From the NCBI RefSeq assembly GCF_900092135.1, contig NZ_FMYF01000004.1, positions 124,001 through 188,000 on the forward strand: DNA of 64,000 bases. Direction: 5' to 3'. A program made the position numbers and the translations under genes. Origin of the DNA: Raineyella antarctica (lineage in GTDB: Bacteria; Actinomycetota; Actinomycetes; Propionibacteriales; Propionibacteriaceae). This document shows positions 25,312 to 34,864 of this stretch, piece by piece. Every line of letters begins with the position of its first letter. The first letter of the stretch is position 1. The notes below the pieces were generated by a model that ran no database searches, was not told the DNA's origin, and saw only the letters and a program-made list of their open reading frames with translations.

Positions 25312-25466
25312 CTCAGGGCCCTTCCTCGGTGGTGCTGGGGTCCGACGGCAGCCGCAAGCTACCACGGCCCGACCTGCCGATCACGTCGCCCGCGCGAGGG
25401 GGGTCGTGGTGTGAGGCGAGCCGCGCCCGGGTCCTTCCCGGGACCGGGCGCGGTAGCGTGACGTGG

Positions 25467-26321
25467 GTGAGGATCGCCACCTGGAACGTGAACTCGGCCA
25501 AGCAGCGAGTGCCGCGCCTGCTGCCCTGGCTGGAGGAGCGACGCCCCGACGTCGTCTGCCTGCAGGAGACCAAGTTGTCGGATGCCGCCTTCGAGGACCT
25601 GTTCGCCGCGCCCCTCGCGGAGCTGGGCTACCAGGCGGCCCACCACGGACAGGGCCAGTGGAACGGGGTGGCCCTGCTGTCCCGGGTGGGTCTGGACGAC
25701 GTCGAAGCCGGCTTCGCGGGCCAGCCCGACTTCGGTGGCCGGGCCGAGGCACGGGCGATCAGCGCCACGTGCGGCGGCGTCCGGGTCCACAGCCTGTACG
25801 TCCCGAACGGCCGCGAAGTCGGCTCGGACCACTACGCGTACAAGCTGGAGTGGCTCGAGGCGCTGGCCACGACCCTCCCCTCGGGACCGGCCGAGGTCGC
25901 GCTGTGCGGGGACATGAACATCGCGCCCGCCGATGCTGACGTGTTCGACCCGGCGGCCTTCGTGGGCCACACCCATGTGACGCCGGCCGAGCGGGAGCGG
26001 CTGGCAGCCTTCGGACTGACCGACCTTGTCAGGGCACACTGGCCCCGGGCGCGGGTGTTCTCCTACTGGGACTACCGGGCCGGGATGTTCCACCAGGACC
26101 TTGGCATGCGGATCGACCTGGTGCTCGCGTCCGCGCCGGTGGCCGAGCGGGTCGCGGCCGCCTGGGTGGACCGTGCCGCCCGCAAGGGGACCGGCCCGAG
26201 CGACCACGCCCCTGTCATCGTGGACCTCGACGAGGCCCCGGACGGGGACATCGGCCCGGTCGTGCCCCCGCCGTCGAATCCCCGCCGTGGCGGGCGCACC
26301 CGACTGCCCCAGGAACGCTGA
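25467..26321 (+). CDS. xthA: Exodeoxyribonuclease III (AP endonuclease family)
   Basis: 284 residues, endonuclease/exonuclease/phosphatase fold. Catalytic motifs: RIATWNVNSAKQR (Asn), VCLQETKLSD (Glu), LCGDMNIAPADADVFDP (Asp/Asn pair), and GPSDHAPVIVDL (Asp-His). It cleaves DNA at abasic sites and trims 3' ends in base-excision repair. The start is GTG 25467, giving the family-typical MRIATWN, and it is supported by TAGCGT at 25454-25459, placed for a leaderless message. GTG 25458 is the alternative. The C-terminal 25 residues are low-complexity and basic. Confidence 0.92.
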   Translation: MRIATWNVNSAKQRVPRLLPWLEERRPDVVCLQETKLSDAAFEDLFAAPLAELGYQAAHHGQGQWNGVALLSRVGLDDVEAGFAGQPDFGGRAEARAISATCGGVRVHSLYVPNGREVGSDHYAYKLEWLEALATTLPSGPAEVALCGDMNIAPADADVFDPAAFVGHTHVTPAERERLAAFGLTDLVRAHWPRARVFSYWDYRAGMFHQDLGMRIDLVLASAPVAERVAAAWVDRAARKGTGPSDHAPVIVDLDEAPDGDIGPVVPPPSNPRRGGRTRLPQER

Positions 26322-26351
26322 ACAGGTCCGGCCCGCCGTCCCCCAGAGGGA

Positions 26352-27287
26352 TCACCGGTAGACGATGACCTTGTCGCCGACGCGGACCTGGTCGAAGAGG
26401 CGCGCGATGCCGTTGTAGTCACGGACGTTCACGCAGCCGTGGGAGGAACCGTTGTAGCCGTTGGCGGCGAAGTCCGGGGAGTAGTGCACGGCCTGTCCGC
26501 CGGAGAAGAACATCGCGAACGGCATCGGGGTGTGGTAGATCGTCGAGACGTGGTCGCGTGACTTCCACTCCACCTGGAACTGCCCTTCCCTGGTGGGAGT
26601 CAGCTCGGAGCCGAAGCGTACGGCGAACCTCGACTGCGGCTTGCCGTCGATCACCCAGACCATCGTGCGGGTGGTCTTGCTGATGCACAGGGCCCGTCCG
26701 GTCATGCATCGTGGATCCAGGCCGGAGGCGCTCGGTGCGGGGGGAGCGTTGGTGAGCTCGGCCGCCGTGGGGGTCCGGGTCATCGCGTAGAGGCGATTCA
26801 GTGTCGTCCGGTCGACCGCGCCGGTGACCGGCAGGCCACGCTTGGCCTGGAACCCCCGGACGGCCGCGGTGGTGGCGTCACCGTAGTAGCCGGTCACAGC
26901 CCCGGAGAACCAGCCGATCTGCTTCAGCCGGGCCTGGAGGTCCTTGACCTCCGATCCTGTGGCTCCGTGCTGCATCAGTGCCGGCCCCGCCTTCGCGGTC
27001 GGGGTGGCCGATGGTGAGGGCTTGGAGGTGCTGGGGGTGGGGGTCGGGCTGGCGGACGGGGAGGACGTGGCACTCGCGGTCGGCGTGGGCGCTGTGGACG
27101 GGCTCGGCGTCGGCGTGGGCGAGACGGACGGGCTCACCGTCGGCGTTTCGGTGGGGGTGGTGCTCGCAGCCGGGGTGGGGGCGGCCGCTGGAGTCCCGGT
27201 CCCCGAGGGCGCGCACCCCGCGACGACCAGGGCGACCGACGCGACGAGCGCGAGGATCCAGCCGCGCAACCGGCGAGTTGATGACAT
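26352..27287 (-). CDS. L,D-transpeptidase lipoprotein with peptidoglycan-binding domain
   Basis: 311 residues. A lipoprotein signal (RRLRGW, hydrophobic core, VVAGC with the lipid Cys at 25) is followed by a Pro/Thr/Ser-rich spacer of about 75 residues, a peptidoglycan-binding helical domain ([19 protein letters not shown] to TTLNRLYAM), and a YkuD catalytic domain ending with [20 protein letters not shown], whose HGC holds the catalytic cysteine. YkuD enzymes make 3-3 cross-links in peptidoglycan or attach proteins to it. GGAGG precedes ATG 27287. The DNA of the spacer is a run of near-repeats coding PT and PS pairs. Confidence 0.92.
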   Translation of the reverse strand: MSSTRRLRGWILALVASVALVVAGCAPSGTGTPAAAPTPAASTTPTETPTVSPSVSPTPTPSPSTAPTPTASATSSPSASPTPTPSTSKPSPSATPTAKAGPALMQHGATGSEVKDLQARLKQIGWFSGAVTGYYGDATTAAVRGFQAKRGLPVTGAVDRTTLNRLYAMTRTPTAAELTNAPPAPSASGLDPRCMTGRALCISKTTRTMVWVIDGKPQSRFAVRFGSELTPTREGQFQVEWKSRDHVSTIYHTPMPFAMFFSGGQAVHYSPDFAANGYNGSSHGCVNVRDYNGIARLFDQVRVGDKVIVYR

Positions 27288-27607
27288 GACGGTCCTCCGA
27301 CCTTTCAAGCCACGCCGTACGTCATCGTCGACGCAGGCATCGGAACCGCCGCTGTCCACAAAGCTGGGGGTGGTCCGGGACAGCTCAGATCCTCTTCCCA
27401 TCATGCGTGCGCCGCCTCCCGAAAGCACGTGCGACGAACCCGATCAGAGGAATCGTTATCGCTTCCTTCCCGATTCGTGATGCCACGGTTGTATAGGAGC
27501 GGAGCGAGGCGGAGGGTGTCCAGGTCCTTGCCCGAGCCCGATGGCTCTGCGGCTTGCCGTCCGGTCAGCGGATCGCCCCGACCTGGTGTGCCCTGCCGGG
27601 ACCGACC
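27288..27607. other. 320-base gene-free stretch
   Basis: This gap between two genes on the minus strand must hold the promoter of the L,D-transpeptidase gene. It has AT-richer patches near 27445-27500 (for example GATAACGATTCC read in reverse) that could be promoter elements. I see no convincing reading frame, RNA or repeat. Confidence 0.5.
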
Positions 27608-28516
27608 TCAGGGCAGGATCCAGGCCATCGCCTGGTTGTAAGGGGTGGGGATCGCATGCCGGGCGCCGAGAGCGACGACGCGACCGGCGAAGATGCCGAC
27701 CTCGGTGGGGCGACCGGCCAGCACGTCCTGGTACATCGAGGTCAGGCCCTGCGGGGGCTGGCCGGCCAGGACCTTGTGCCAGGTGTCGAGGTCGGCCGGT
27801 CCCAGGTCGATGCCCTCGGCCCCCGCCACGGCGATCACCTCGGCCATCAGCGCGAGCATCAGCGAGCGGGCCGGGCCCTCGGACCGGAACCGCCCATAGG
27901 GGGCGCGGATCACTGCCGAGGCCTGGTTGATGCCCACGTTGACCATGAACTTCCACCACATCTCGTGGCGCATGTCGGCGGGTGCCTCCCAGGCCAGGCC
28001 CGCGCGGTCCAGGGCGACCTGGACCGCGACGAGGCGCTCGGCCGTGCCCAGGCCGCCGCCGGTCCCGATGGCCAGCCGACCGGCCTGCCGGTAGGTGATG
28101 CTGGTCCCGTCGCGCTGCGCATCCATGGCCAGCGCGATACAGAGGAGCACGCGCTCGGCACCGTAGCGCCGGGCGATCGCCTCCTCGCTGTCGAGGCCGT
28201 TGAGTACGGACAGGAACGTCGTCCGCTCCCCGACCAGCGGAGCGACCTCCTCGATCGCCTCGGCCAGCTGGTGGTGCTTGACGGCGATCACCACGAGGTC
28301 CGCAGGCCCAGTCGTGACGGTCCCGGCCGGGTCGACGACCTCGGCCGCCACGGGCACGCCGTTGACGCTCAGGCCGGGGGAGCGCAGGCGTTCGGCCCGG
28401 TCCCCGCGCGCGACGAGCCACGTGGTCAGGCCCCCGGCGGCGAAGTGGGCGGCGTACATCGCCCCCATGGCTCCGGCACCCACCACGGCAACGGTCTGGA
28501 TCGGTCGAGCAGTCAC
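27608..28516 (-). CDS. panE: Ketopantoate reductase family (PanE/ApbA) protein
   Basis: 302 residues. The NADP site is VAVVGAGAMGAMYAAHFA; later motifs are VIAVKHHQLAEAI, SVLNGLDSEE, and the C-terminal MWWKFMVNVGINQASAV and SMYQDVLAGRPTEVG (the K...N and S/D/E residues of the PanE active site). PanE reduces 2-dehydropantoate in coenzyme A synthesis, though this family has many paralogues acting on other 2-oxoacids. The GTG start at 28516 is chosen because TACGCT (28523-28528 in reverse) lies in exact leaderless position; an in-frame ATG 93 bases upstream adds an unrelated leader. Confidence 0.82.
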   Translation of the reverse strand: MTARPIQTVAVVGAGAMGAMYAAHFAAGGLTTWLVARGDRAERLRSPGLSVNGVPVAAEVVDPAGTVTTGPADLVVIAVKHHQLAEAIEEVAPLVGERTTFLSVLNGLDSEEAIARRYGAERVLLCIALAMDAQRDGTSITYRQAGRLAIGTGGGLGTAERLVAVQVALDRAGLAWEAPADMRHEMWWKFMVNVGINQASAVIRAPYGRFRSEGPARSLMLALMAEVIAVAGAEGIDLGPADLDTWHKVLAGQPPQGLTSMYQDVLAGRPTEVGIFAGRVVALGARHAIPTPYNQAMAWILP

Positions 28517-28654
28517 CCGGCCAGCGTAGCCAAGTCCTGGAGGACAGACGGCTGCCCGCCGGAGGGGTGAAACTGGGACGAACACGTCGATGTTGGGAGG
28601 TAGCGGCATGGATCACCTGGCTTTCCGACCCTCGCAACCACTCGGTCGGTCAAG

Positions 28655-29314
28655 ATGAGCCCCATCCCGGGCGGGGGCGCCGTCGCCGTCTTCGACGAGC
28701 ACGCAGGCGGGTACGACAGCTGGTTCGATGCCCATCCCGACGTCTTCGGTGCCGAGCTCGCGGCCATCGCCGGCCTGCTCGACCCGGTCCGGACCGCCGC
28801 GGGCCCGCAGGCCCAGGGACTGGAGATCGGGGTCGGGACCGGGCGGTTCGCGGCTGCCCTGGGCGTCGGCCAGGGCCTCGAGCCGGCTCCTCGGATGGCG
28901 GCGATCGCCCGGTCTCGGGGCATCTCCGTCGTCCGTGGGCTGGCCGAAGCGCTGCCCTATGCGAGGGGGTGCTTCACCTGGACGCTCTTCGTCACCTCGT
29001 TGTGCTTCGTCGTCGACCCCGCTCGTGCCCTGGTGGAGGCGCGGCGGGTGACGAGGTCCGGCGGGGTCGTCCTGGTGGCCTACCTCAATCGGGCCAGTCC
29101 CGAGGGGCGTGACCTTGCCGCGCACCGGGCGGAGAGCCCGTACTACTCCCAGGCCCACCTGCTGTCCACGGCCGAGGTCGAGGCGCTGCTGCAGGGTACC
29201 GGGCTCGTGCCGGACGAGGCGGCCCAGGTGCTCACCGACGCCGCCGGTCGACCCGAGGTCGTGCGCGGGGCCAACCGGGGGCTGTTCTGCGTGGTCCGGG
29301 CCCGGGTGCGCTGA
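28655..29314 (+). CDS. Class I SAM-dependent methyltransferase
   Basis: 219 residues. AVFDEHAGGYDSWFDAHP opens the domain; LEIGVGTGRFAAALG is motif I, followed by GLEPAPRMAAIARSRG and the acidic-to-small shift GLAEALPYARGCFTWTLFVTSLCFV (quoted in parts). It belongs to the UbiE/Methyltransf_11 group. Substrate unknown and the neighbours give no hint. There is no clear ribosome site; ATG 28655 is the first start after the divergent panE promoter region. Confidence 0.82.
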   Translation: MSPIPGGGAVAVFDEHAGGYDSWFDAHPDVFGAELAAIAGLLDPVRTAAGPQAQGLEIGVGTGRFAAALGVGQGLEPAPRMAAIARSRGISVVRGLAEALPYARGCFTWTLFVTSLCFVVDPARALVEARRVTRSGGVVLVAYLNRASPEGRDLAAHRAESPYYSQAHLLSTAEVEALLQGTGLVPDEAAQVLTDAAGRPEVVRGANRGLFCVVRARVR

Positions 29315-29427
29315 GGCGGGCCGGTCCCGGATGTCGCAGGTCCCCGGCCGGGATCCGCGCCGTCGCAGAAGTGTCGGTGACCCGTGGCACCGTAGGTCCT
29401 GCTGAGGAACGACGGAGGGGGAGACCG

Positions 29428-30861
29428 ATGGGGCGGAACAACCAGGAACGGCGCCGGACCAAGCACGCGGCACGCAAGCGGACGCCACCGGGCGCGCCGG
29501 CGTGGATGCGGCACGAACCGCCGGGCAGGGACCATTCCACGTCGACCGGTGCGGCCGGGCCGCGACAGGCCCATCGCCTGGCGCCGGACGAGGGTGCAGT
29601 GCTCGCAGCACGCGCCACGGTGCTGGCCCGGGGTGCCGGCGAGGCGCTGGTCCGCGGGGACGGCTCCTCGGCCGAGTCGGCGCTGGATGCCCTTGTCGCC
29701 CTGGCGCCCGGGCCCGCCGAGTTGCGGATCGTGCAGCAGGCGATCATCGACCTGCTACGTACGGCGATCCGGGCGGCCTGGAAGCGCGGGTGGCAGCCCC
29801 GCGACGTGTACGAGGTGCTGGGCCGCGGTGATGACCGTTTGGCCACCGAACTGGCCGGGGACGTGATGGCGGATGACCTGGCCGGCTATGCCCGACCGCT
29901 GGTGGACCCGCGCTGGTTCGAGCAGCTGTCCGGGATCGGGGCCTCGGTGTGGTGGCCGGCGGACAGCACGTGGCCCCGCGCCCGGTCGGCTGCCTCGTCG
30001 GCGAATGCCTCGTCGGCAGGGTGGGCCCTGGTGCTGGAGGCCGCCGTCGGACTGCTGGGCCGGTTGAACCGGCTCGGAACACTGCAGGCGTTCCTGCCGT
30101 TGCCCGGCCACGCGTCCGCGACCGCAGCGCCCCCCGCCCATGTGGACGACTCGGTCCTGCACCGGGTGCGGCAGATGCTGGCCCAGGCCGAGTCGACGTC
30201 GTTCGAGGCGGAGGCCGACAGCTTCACCGCTGCCGCCCAACGGCTGATGGCGCGCTACAGCATCGACCAGGCCATGCTCGCCGCCACCGGACAGGTGGGG
30301 CCGGCCACCGGCCCCACCGGCCGCCGGATCTGGGTGGCCCGACCGTACGTGAAGGAGAAGGTAGTCCTGCTGAACGAGGTCGCCGATGCCAATCGCGCAC
30401 GCGCGGTCTGGGCCAAGGAGTTGGACATGGTCTCCCTTCTGGGCCACGAACCGGACCTGGACGCGGTCGAGACCCTCTACACCTCGCTCCTGGTCCAGGC
30501 CACGCGGGCGATGTACGCCGAGGGCAAACAGGTGGCCTCCTGGGGCGGATCGGGCACCCGAGGGTTCCGACAGTCGTTCCTGGCCGCCTACGCCCTGCGC
30601 ATCGGCGAACGGCTGCGCGCGGCGTCGGTGGAGGAGACGCAGGCGGCAGCCGCGGAGGCCACTCGCCAGGGCGGACGTGCACTCGTGCCGATCCTGCAGG
30701 CACGAGAGGAGGCTGTCGACGGGTTCACCGAGGAATTGTTCCCCGGACTGGTCCACCACCGGGTGTCCGCGGGCAGTGACCCGCAGGGCTGGGCCAAGGG
30801 GCGCCAGGCGGCCGACCGCGCCGAACTGGCGGATGGGACGGGCAATCGGCTCGGCAGATGA
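29428..30861 (+). CDS. DUF2786 domain protein
   Basis: 477 residues. The recognised part is a DUF2786 segment near the middle (VLHRVRQMLAQAESTSFEAEADSFTAAAQRLMARYSIDQAML, seen as VRQMLAQAEST then AAQRLMARYSID). The N-terminal 200 residues are helical and unassigned, and the C-terminal half (KELDMVSLLGHEPDLDAVETLYTSLLVQAT) is the DUF7168-like extension that often follows DUF2786. The function of this family is not established; members occur in phages and chromosomes. GGAGGGGGAGACCG lies directly before ATG 29428, which decides the start over an upstream in-frame codon. Confidence 0.82.
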   Translation: MGRNNQERRRTKHAARKRTPPGAPAWMRHEPPGRDHSTSTGAAGPRQAHRLAPDEGAVLAARATVLARGAGEALVRGDGSSAESALDALVALAPGPAELRIVQQAIIDLLRTAIRAAWKRGWQPRDVYEVLGRGDDRLATELAGDVMADDLAGYARPLVDPRWFEQLSGIGASVWWPADSTWPRARSAASSANASSAGWALVLEAAVGLLGRLNRLGTLQAFLPLPGHASATAAPPAHVDDSVLHRVRQMLAQAESTSFEAEADSFTAAAQRLMARYSIDQAMLAATGQVGPATGPTGRRIWVARPYVKEKVVLLNEVADANRARAVWAKELDMVSLLGHEPDLDAVETLYTSLLVQATRAMYAEGKQVASWGGSGTRGFRQSFLAAYALRIGERLRAASVEETQAAAAEATRQGGRALVPILQAREEAVDGFTEELFPGLVHHRVSAGSDPQGWAKGRQAADRAELADGTGNRLGR

Positions 30862-30887
30862 GGAGATGATCGCAGCCCCACCGCTTG

Positions 30888-30903
30888 ATACCCCCACCCG
30901 TAT
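30888..30903. promoter_or_regulatory. Degenerate CsoR-type motif ahead of the Cys-rich gene
   Basis: ATACCCCCACCCGTAT agrees with the 12.1-kb palindrome at 11 of 16 positions, including both outer ends, and overlaps the -10-like TATAAG at 30901-30906. Symmetry is imperfect, so this is a weak call. Confidence 0.3.
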
Positions 30904-30965
30904 AAGGGAGACTGGATTCCTCGCGCCGGACCGGCTGCGACCGCGACGCCCCAGGAGGCCCCTCG

Positions 30966-31193
30966 ATGACCGAACGCGTGTGCTACTTGTTCTCCTGCCC
31001 GAGGTTCGGGACCTGCGAGCGGCATCGCGGCGGTGCCTGCTCCACCCGGGCGGCGGACTACTCCTCCACGCTCGGCCCGGCGGACGAGATCCTGCCGGGG
31101 GAGTGCACCCCGGAGCAGGGCTTCCCGTTCTACCTGCCGGACTCCTGGACGCGGCGCAAGCTGTTCCGGGAGCGGATGGGCCTGGAGAACTGA
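30966..31193 (+). CDS. 75-residue cysteine-containing protein
   Basis: The sequence starts MTERVCYLFSCPRFGTCERH and has five cysteines (positions 6, 11, 17, 25 and 47) in the first two thirds, spaced as a possible metal or redox site, then a Pro/aromatic-rich tail. No transmembrane segment or signal peptide is visible. AGGAGG lies seven bases before ATG, making this a credible real gene despite its size. I know of no family assignment. Its promoter region carries a degenerate CsoR-like motif, so a metal- or sulfur-related role is conceivable but unproven. Confidence 0.75.
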   Translation: MTERVCYLFSCPRFGTCERHRGGACSTRAADYSSTLGPADEILPGECTPEQGFPFYLPDSWTRRKLFRERMGLEN

Positions 31194-31318
31194 CCCCCGT
31201 GGCACCGCGGGGTTGGCGGAGCCTGCCCCCGATCCGGGCCTAGGCTGGGGCTGGAGCACAGGCGGTACCCGCCACGGTCCGCTGTGGCCCAAGGGACTCG
31301 CCGCACGAAGGGAGCCGG

Positions 31319-32527
31319 ATGGACACCGACGTGATCGTCATCGGCGCTGGTCTCGCGGGCCTGCGCGCCGCGCAGCAGCTCACCACAGCAGGCCACGCCG
31401 TGGTCGTCCTGGAGGCCCAGGATCGCGTCGGCGGACGGGTGCGCACCGATGCGATGGACGGCTTCCTGGTCGACCACGGCTTCCAGTTGCTCAACCCGCG
31501 CTATGACGAGGTGCGCGCCAGCCTGGACCTGGCAGCCCTGGACCTGCACGAGTTCGGTCGCGGCGTCGCCATAAGGGACGCGGGCCGGGTGACCGTCCTG
31601 GCAGACCCCCTCCGGCACCCGGGGCTGGCCGCCCGGGCCTTCGGCAGCCGGTACCTGCGTCCCGGCCAGCTGGCAGCGCTCGGGTCCTGGGCCGCGGGCA
31701 CGCGCTCGGCGGACCAGGACGAGTCGCTGGCGGCCTCCTTCGACCGGGCCGGGCTGACCGGTCCGATGCGCGCCCTGGCCGAGGTGTTCCTGTCCGGAGT
31801 CCTCGCCGACACCCGGGCGGAGACCTCTGCGGAGTTCGCCCGTTCCCTGGTCGGCTGGTTCCTCAAGGGCACCCCGTCCCTGCCGGCCGCCGGCATGGCG
31901 GCGGTCCCGGCTCAGCTGGCCACCGGGCTGGACGTCCGACTGTCCCGGCGCGCGGACGCGCTGACCCGTGGCGCGGACGGGGTGCAGGTCGATGCTGCGG
32001 GGGAGAGGCTGGCGGCCCGTGCGGTGGTCGTCGCCGTCGACCCGGTGGAGCGCCGGGAGTTGGCCGATGGTCCGGTGGTCCCGATGCGTGGGCTGGAGAC
32101 GTGGTGGTTCGCCACCGAGCAGCCTCCTAGCAATCTGCCGTTCCTCCATGTCGACCCCGAACGGCGGGGGCCGGTGGCGAACACGGCCGTGATCAGCAAC
32201 GTCGTCCCCAGCTACGCACCCGCCGGGAGCCATCTGGTCGAGTGCTCGGTCGTCAAGGACGGCGCGGCGCACTCCGAGGGGGACGTCCGTACGCATGCGG
32301 CCCTGATCTACGGGGTTCCCACGGACGACTGGCAGGTGGTGGCCCACCATGACCTGCCCCGCAGCCTGCCGGCCATGCCTCCCGGGCGCACTCGCCCCGA
32401 TATCGACCTGGGCGGTGGAGTCTTTGTCGCGGGCGACCATGTCGAGGGCGCATCGATCCAGGGTGCGATGCTCTCGGGACGGCATGCCGCCGAAGCGGTG
32501 GCGGCCTTCCTGTCGAGGCGGGACTGA
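31319..32527 (+). CDS. FAD-dependent amine-oxidase/phytoene-desaturase-like protein
   Basis: 402 residues. DVIVIGAGLAGLRAAQQL with VVLEAQDRVGGRVRT is the Rossmann FAD site and the GGR extension of the flavin monoamine oxidase superfamily. The C terminus closes with GGGVFVAGDHVEGASIQGAMLSGRHAAEAV, the second FAD contact. FLVDHGFQLLNPRYDEV after the GGR motif is typical of the phytoene-desaturase-like group. Substrate unknown; no carotenoid genes are nearby. It ends 18 bases from a convergent MFS gene. Confidence 0.85.
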   Translation: MDTDVIVIGAGLAGLRAAQQLTTAGHAVVVLEAQDRVGGRVRTDAMDGFLVDHGFQLLNPRYDEVRASLDLAALDLHEFGRGVAIRDAGRVTVLADPLRHPGLAARAFGSRYLRPGQLAALGSWAAGTRSADQDESLAASFDRAGLTGPMRALAEVFLSGVLADTRAETSAEFARSLVGWFLKGTPSLPAAGMAAVPAQLATGLDVRLSRRADALTRGADGVQVDAAGERLAARAVVVAVDPVERRELADGPVVPMRGLETWWFATEQPPSNLPFLHVDPERRGPVANTAVISNVVPSYAPAGSHLVECSVVKDGAAHSEGDVRTHAALIYGVPTDDWQVVAHHDLPRSLPAMPPGRTRPDIDLGGGVFVAGDHVEGASIQGAMLSGRHAAEAVAAFLSRRD

Positions 32528-32545
32528 GTCGCGGCCTGGTGGGCG

Positions 32546-34009
32546 TCAGGCCCTGGCCTGCTGGTGGCTGCGCCGCCTCCCGTCCAGCACGGCGACCGTG
32601 ATCGCGGCCAGGAAAGAGAATTCGGTGATGTGCAAGGACATCGAGAAGGCACCCGAATAGGTCGCGTTCGCGATGCCGGCCACGTGGTCCCCCCGACGCG
32701 CGAGCGCCGGAAGGGAGGCGTAGAACGCCAGGGTCATCGCGGTGATCGAGATCGTGGCCCCGATGCGCTGCATGGTCTGCTGGAGGGCGGCAGCCGTCGA
32801 TGACCGCATGGCCGGGACCTGCTCCAGGGTGAGCGCCACGTTCGGCGTGATGACCGCACCGGAGAAGGCGCCGGTGACCAGCAACAAGGCGCCGAGGAGC
32901 CAGGGGTTCACCGAGTCCGGATGCAGGTTCGTCATGGCGTCGACGCTGAGGAATCCCACCAGTGCCCCGGCGAGGCTGGTGGTGACCAGCCGTCGCCCCC
33001 ACTTGTTGACCCAGCGCCCGGCCCGCGCGGCCGCGGTGGCGGAGCCGATCGCGAACGGCATCTGGGTCAGCCCCGCCTGCCAGGCAGGCATCCCCAGACC
33101 CGCCTGCAGGTAGAGCGCCAGGGACAGGAAGAATCCGGCGAAGCCGAGGAAGTACAGCATGCCGATCACCGTCCCGTAGACGTACGACTGCGTGCGTACG
33201 AGCTCGCCGGGAGCAACGACGGAGTGGCCGACGGCATCCTCTCGGCGCTCCCAGACGACGAACACGACGATGCCGACCACCGCCACCACCAGCAGCCACC
33301 ACGGGGCATCCGACACCCGCGCCCTCGAGGTGGCGAGCACGAACGGCAGCATGATCGCGATGGTGCTGATCGAGACCAGCAGGATGCCGGGCACGTCGAG
33401 ACGGAGGCTGGTGCGCGCCTCGCGGTTGTCCGCAGGCAGCCGACGGGCGGCCAACGGCACGATGATCGCGGCGATCGGTACGTTGATGAAGAAGATCGAG
33501 CGCCACCCGAGTTGCTCGGGCAGGGCGGAGACGAGGAAGCCGCCCAGGACGGGTCCCACCGCCGTGGAGACCCCCACGACCATGCCTAGATAGCCGAACG
33601 CGCGGGCCCGAGGCGGGCCGGTGAACAGCTGCTGGATGAACCCCGACACGGTGGGGATCAGGATCGCGCCCGTCATTCCCTGGACCAACCGCAGGACGAT
33701 CAGCATCGCCGGGGTGAGGGACAGCCCGCACAGGAGCGAGACCAGACCGAAGCCGCTCGCCCCGACCAGGAACATCCGCTTGCGTCCGTAGACGTCGGCG
33801 GCCCTGCCGGCAGCAGCGAGGGCCAGGGCGAACGAGAGGGAATATCCCGCGACGATCCATTGCTCATGGGTCGGGTTCGCCCCGAGCTCACGGCTCAGGG
33901 TGGGCAACGCCACGTTCACGATCGAGGTGTCGAGCAGCGCCATGAAGGACGCCGTGACGATGACGGCGAACAGCCGCCACGGTGGCGGGTCTGGCTTCTC
34001 GGCGCTCAC
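32546..34009 (-). CDS. MFS transporter, DHA2 (14-helix) type
   Basis: 487 residues. Features: FMALLDTSIVNVALPTLSRELG, GRAADVYGRKRMFLVG (motif A), RLVQGMTGAILIPTVSGFIQQ, and GPVLGGFLVSALPEQLGWRSIFFINVP (motif C region). It should export drugs or metabolites with protons. The start is GTG 34009: TAGCCT at 34017-34022 (in reverse) sits at -13 to -8, the leaderless position, and the protein then starts with the usual short polar leader before helix 1. An in-frame ATG 348 bases upstream would overlap the divergent ABC gene and is rejected. Confidence 0.88.
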   Translation of the reverse strand: MSAEKPDPPPWRLFAVIVTASFMALLDTSIVNVALPTLSRELGANPTHEQWIVAGYSLSFALALAAAGRAADVYGRKRMFLVGASGFGLVSLLCGLSLTPAMLIVLRLVQGMTGAILIPTVSGFIQQLFTGPPRARAFGYLGMVVGVSTAVGPVLGGFLVSALPEQLGWRSIFFINVPIAAIIVPLAARRLPADNREARTSLRLDVPGILLVSISTIAIMLPFVLATSRARVSDAPWWLLVVAVVGIVVFVVWERREDAVGHSVVAPGELVRTQSYVYGTVIGMLYFLGFAGFFLSLALYLQAGLGMPAWQAGLTQMPFAIGSATAAARAGRWVNKWGRRLVTTSLAGALVGFLSVDAMTNLHPDSVNPWLLGALLLVTGAFSGAVITPNVALTLEQVPAMRSSTAAALQQTMQRIGATISITAMTLAFYASLPALARRGDHVAGIANATYSGAFSMSLHITEFSFLAAITVAVLDGRRRSHQQARA

Positions 34010-34141
34010 CCCTCCGAGGCTAGCCCGCTGCCCGGCGGCAGGGAACCGTCCGTGACCGTCAGGGGTCCAGACAGCCGGGGCTGGTGGCCGCCGGAGGCGG
34101 GGGAGCCCGGCGCGATGGAGACGGGTGGGAGACTGGTCACG

Positions 34142-34860
<719 letters not shown>

Positions 34861-34864
<4 letters not shown>

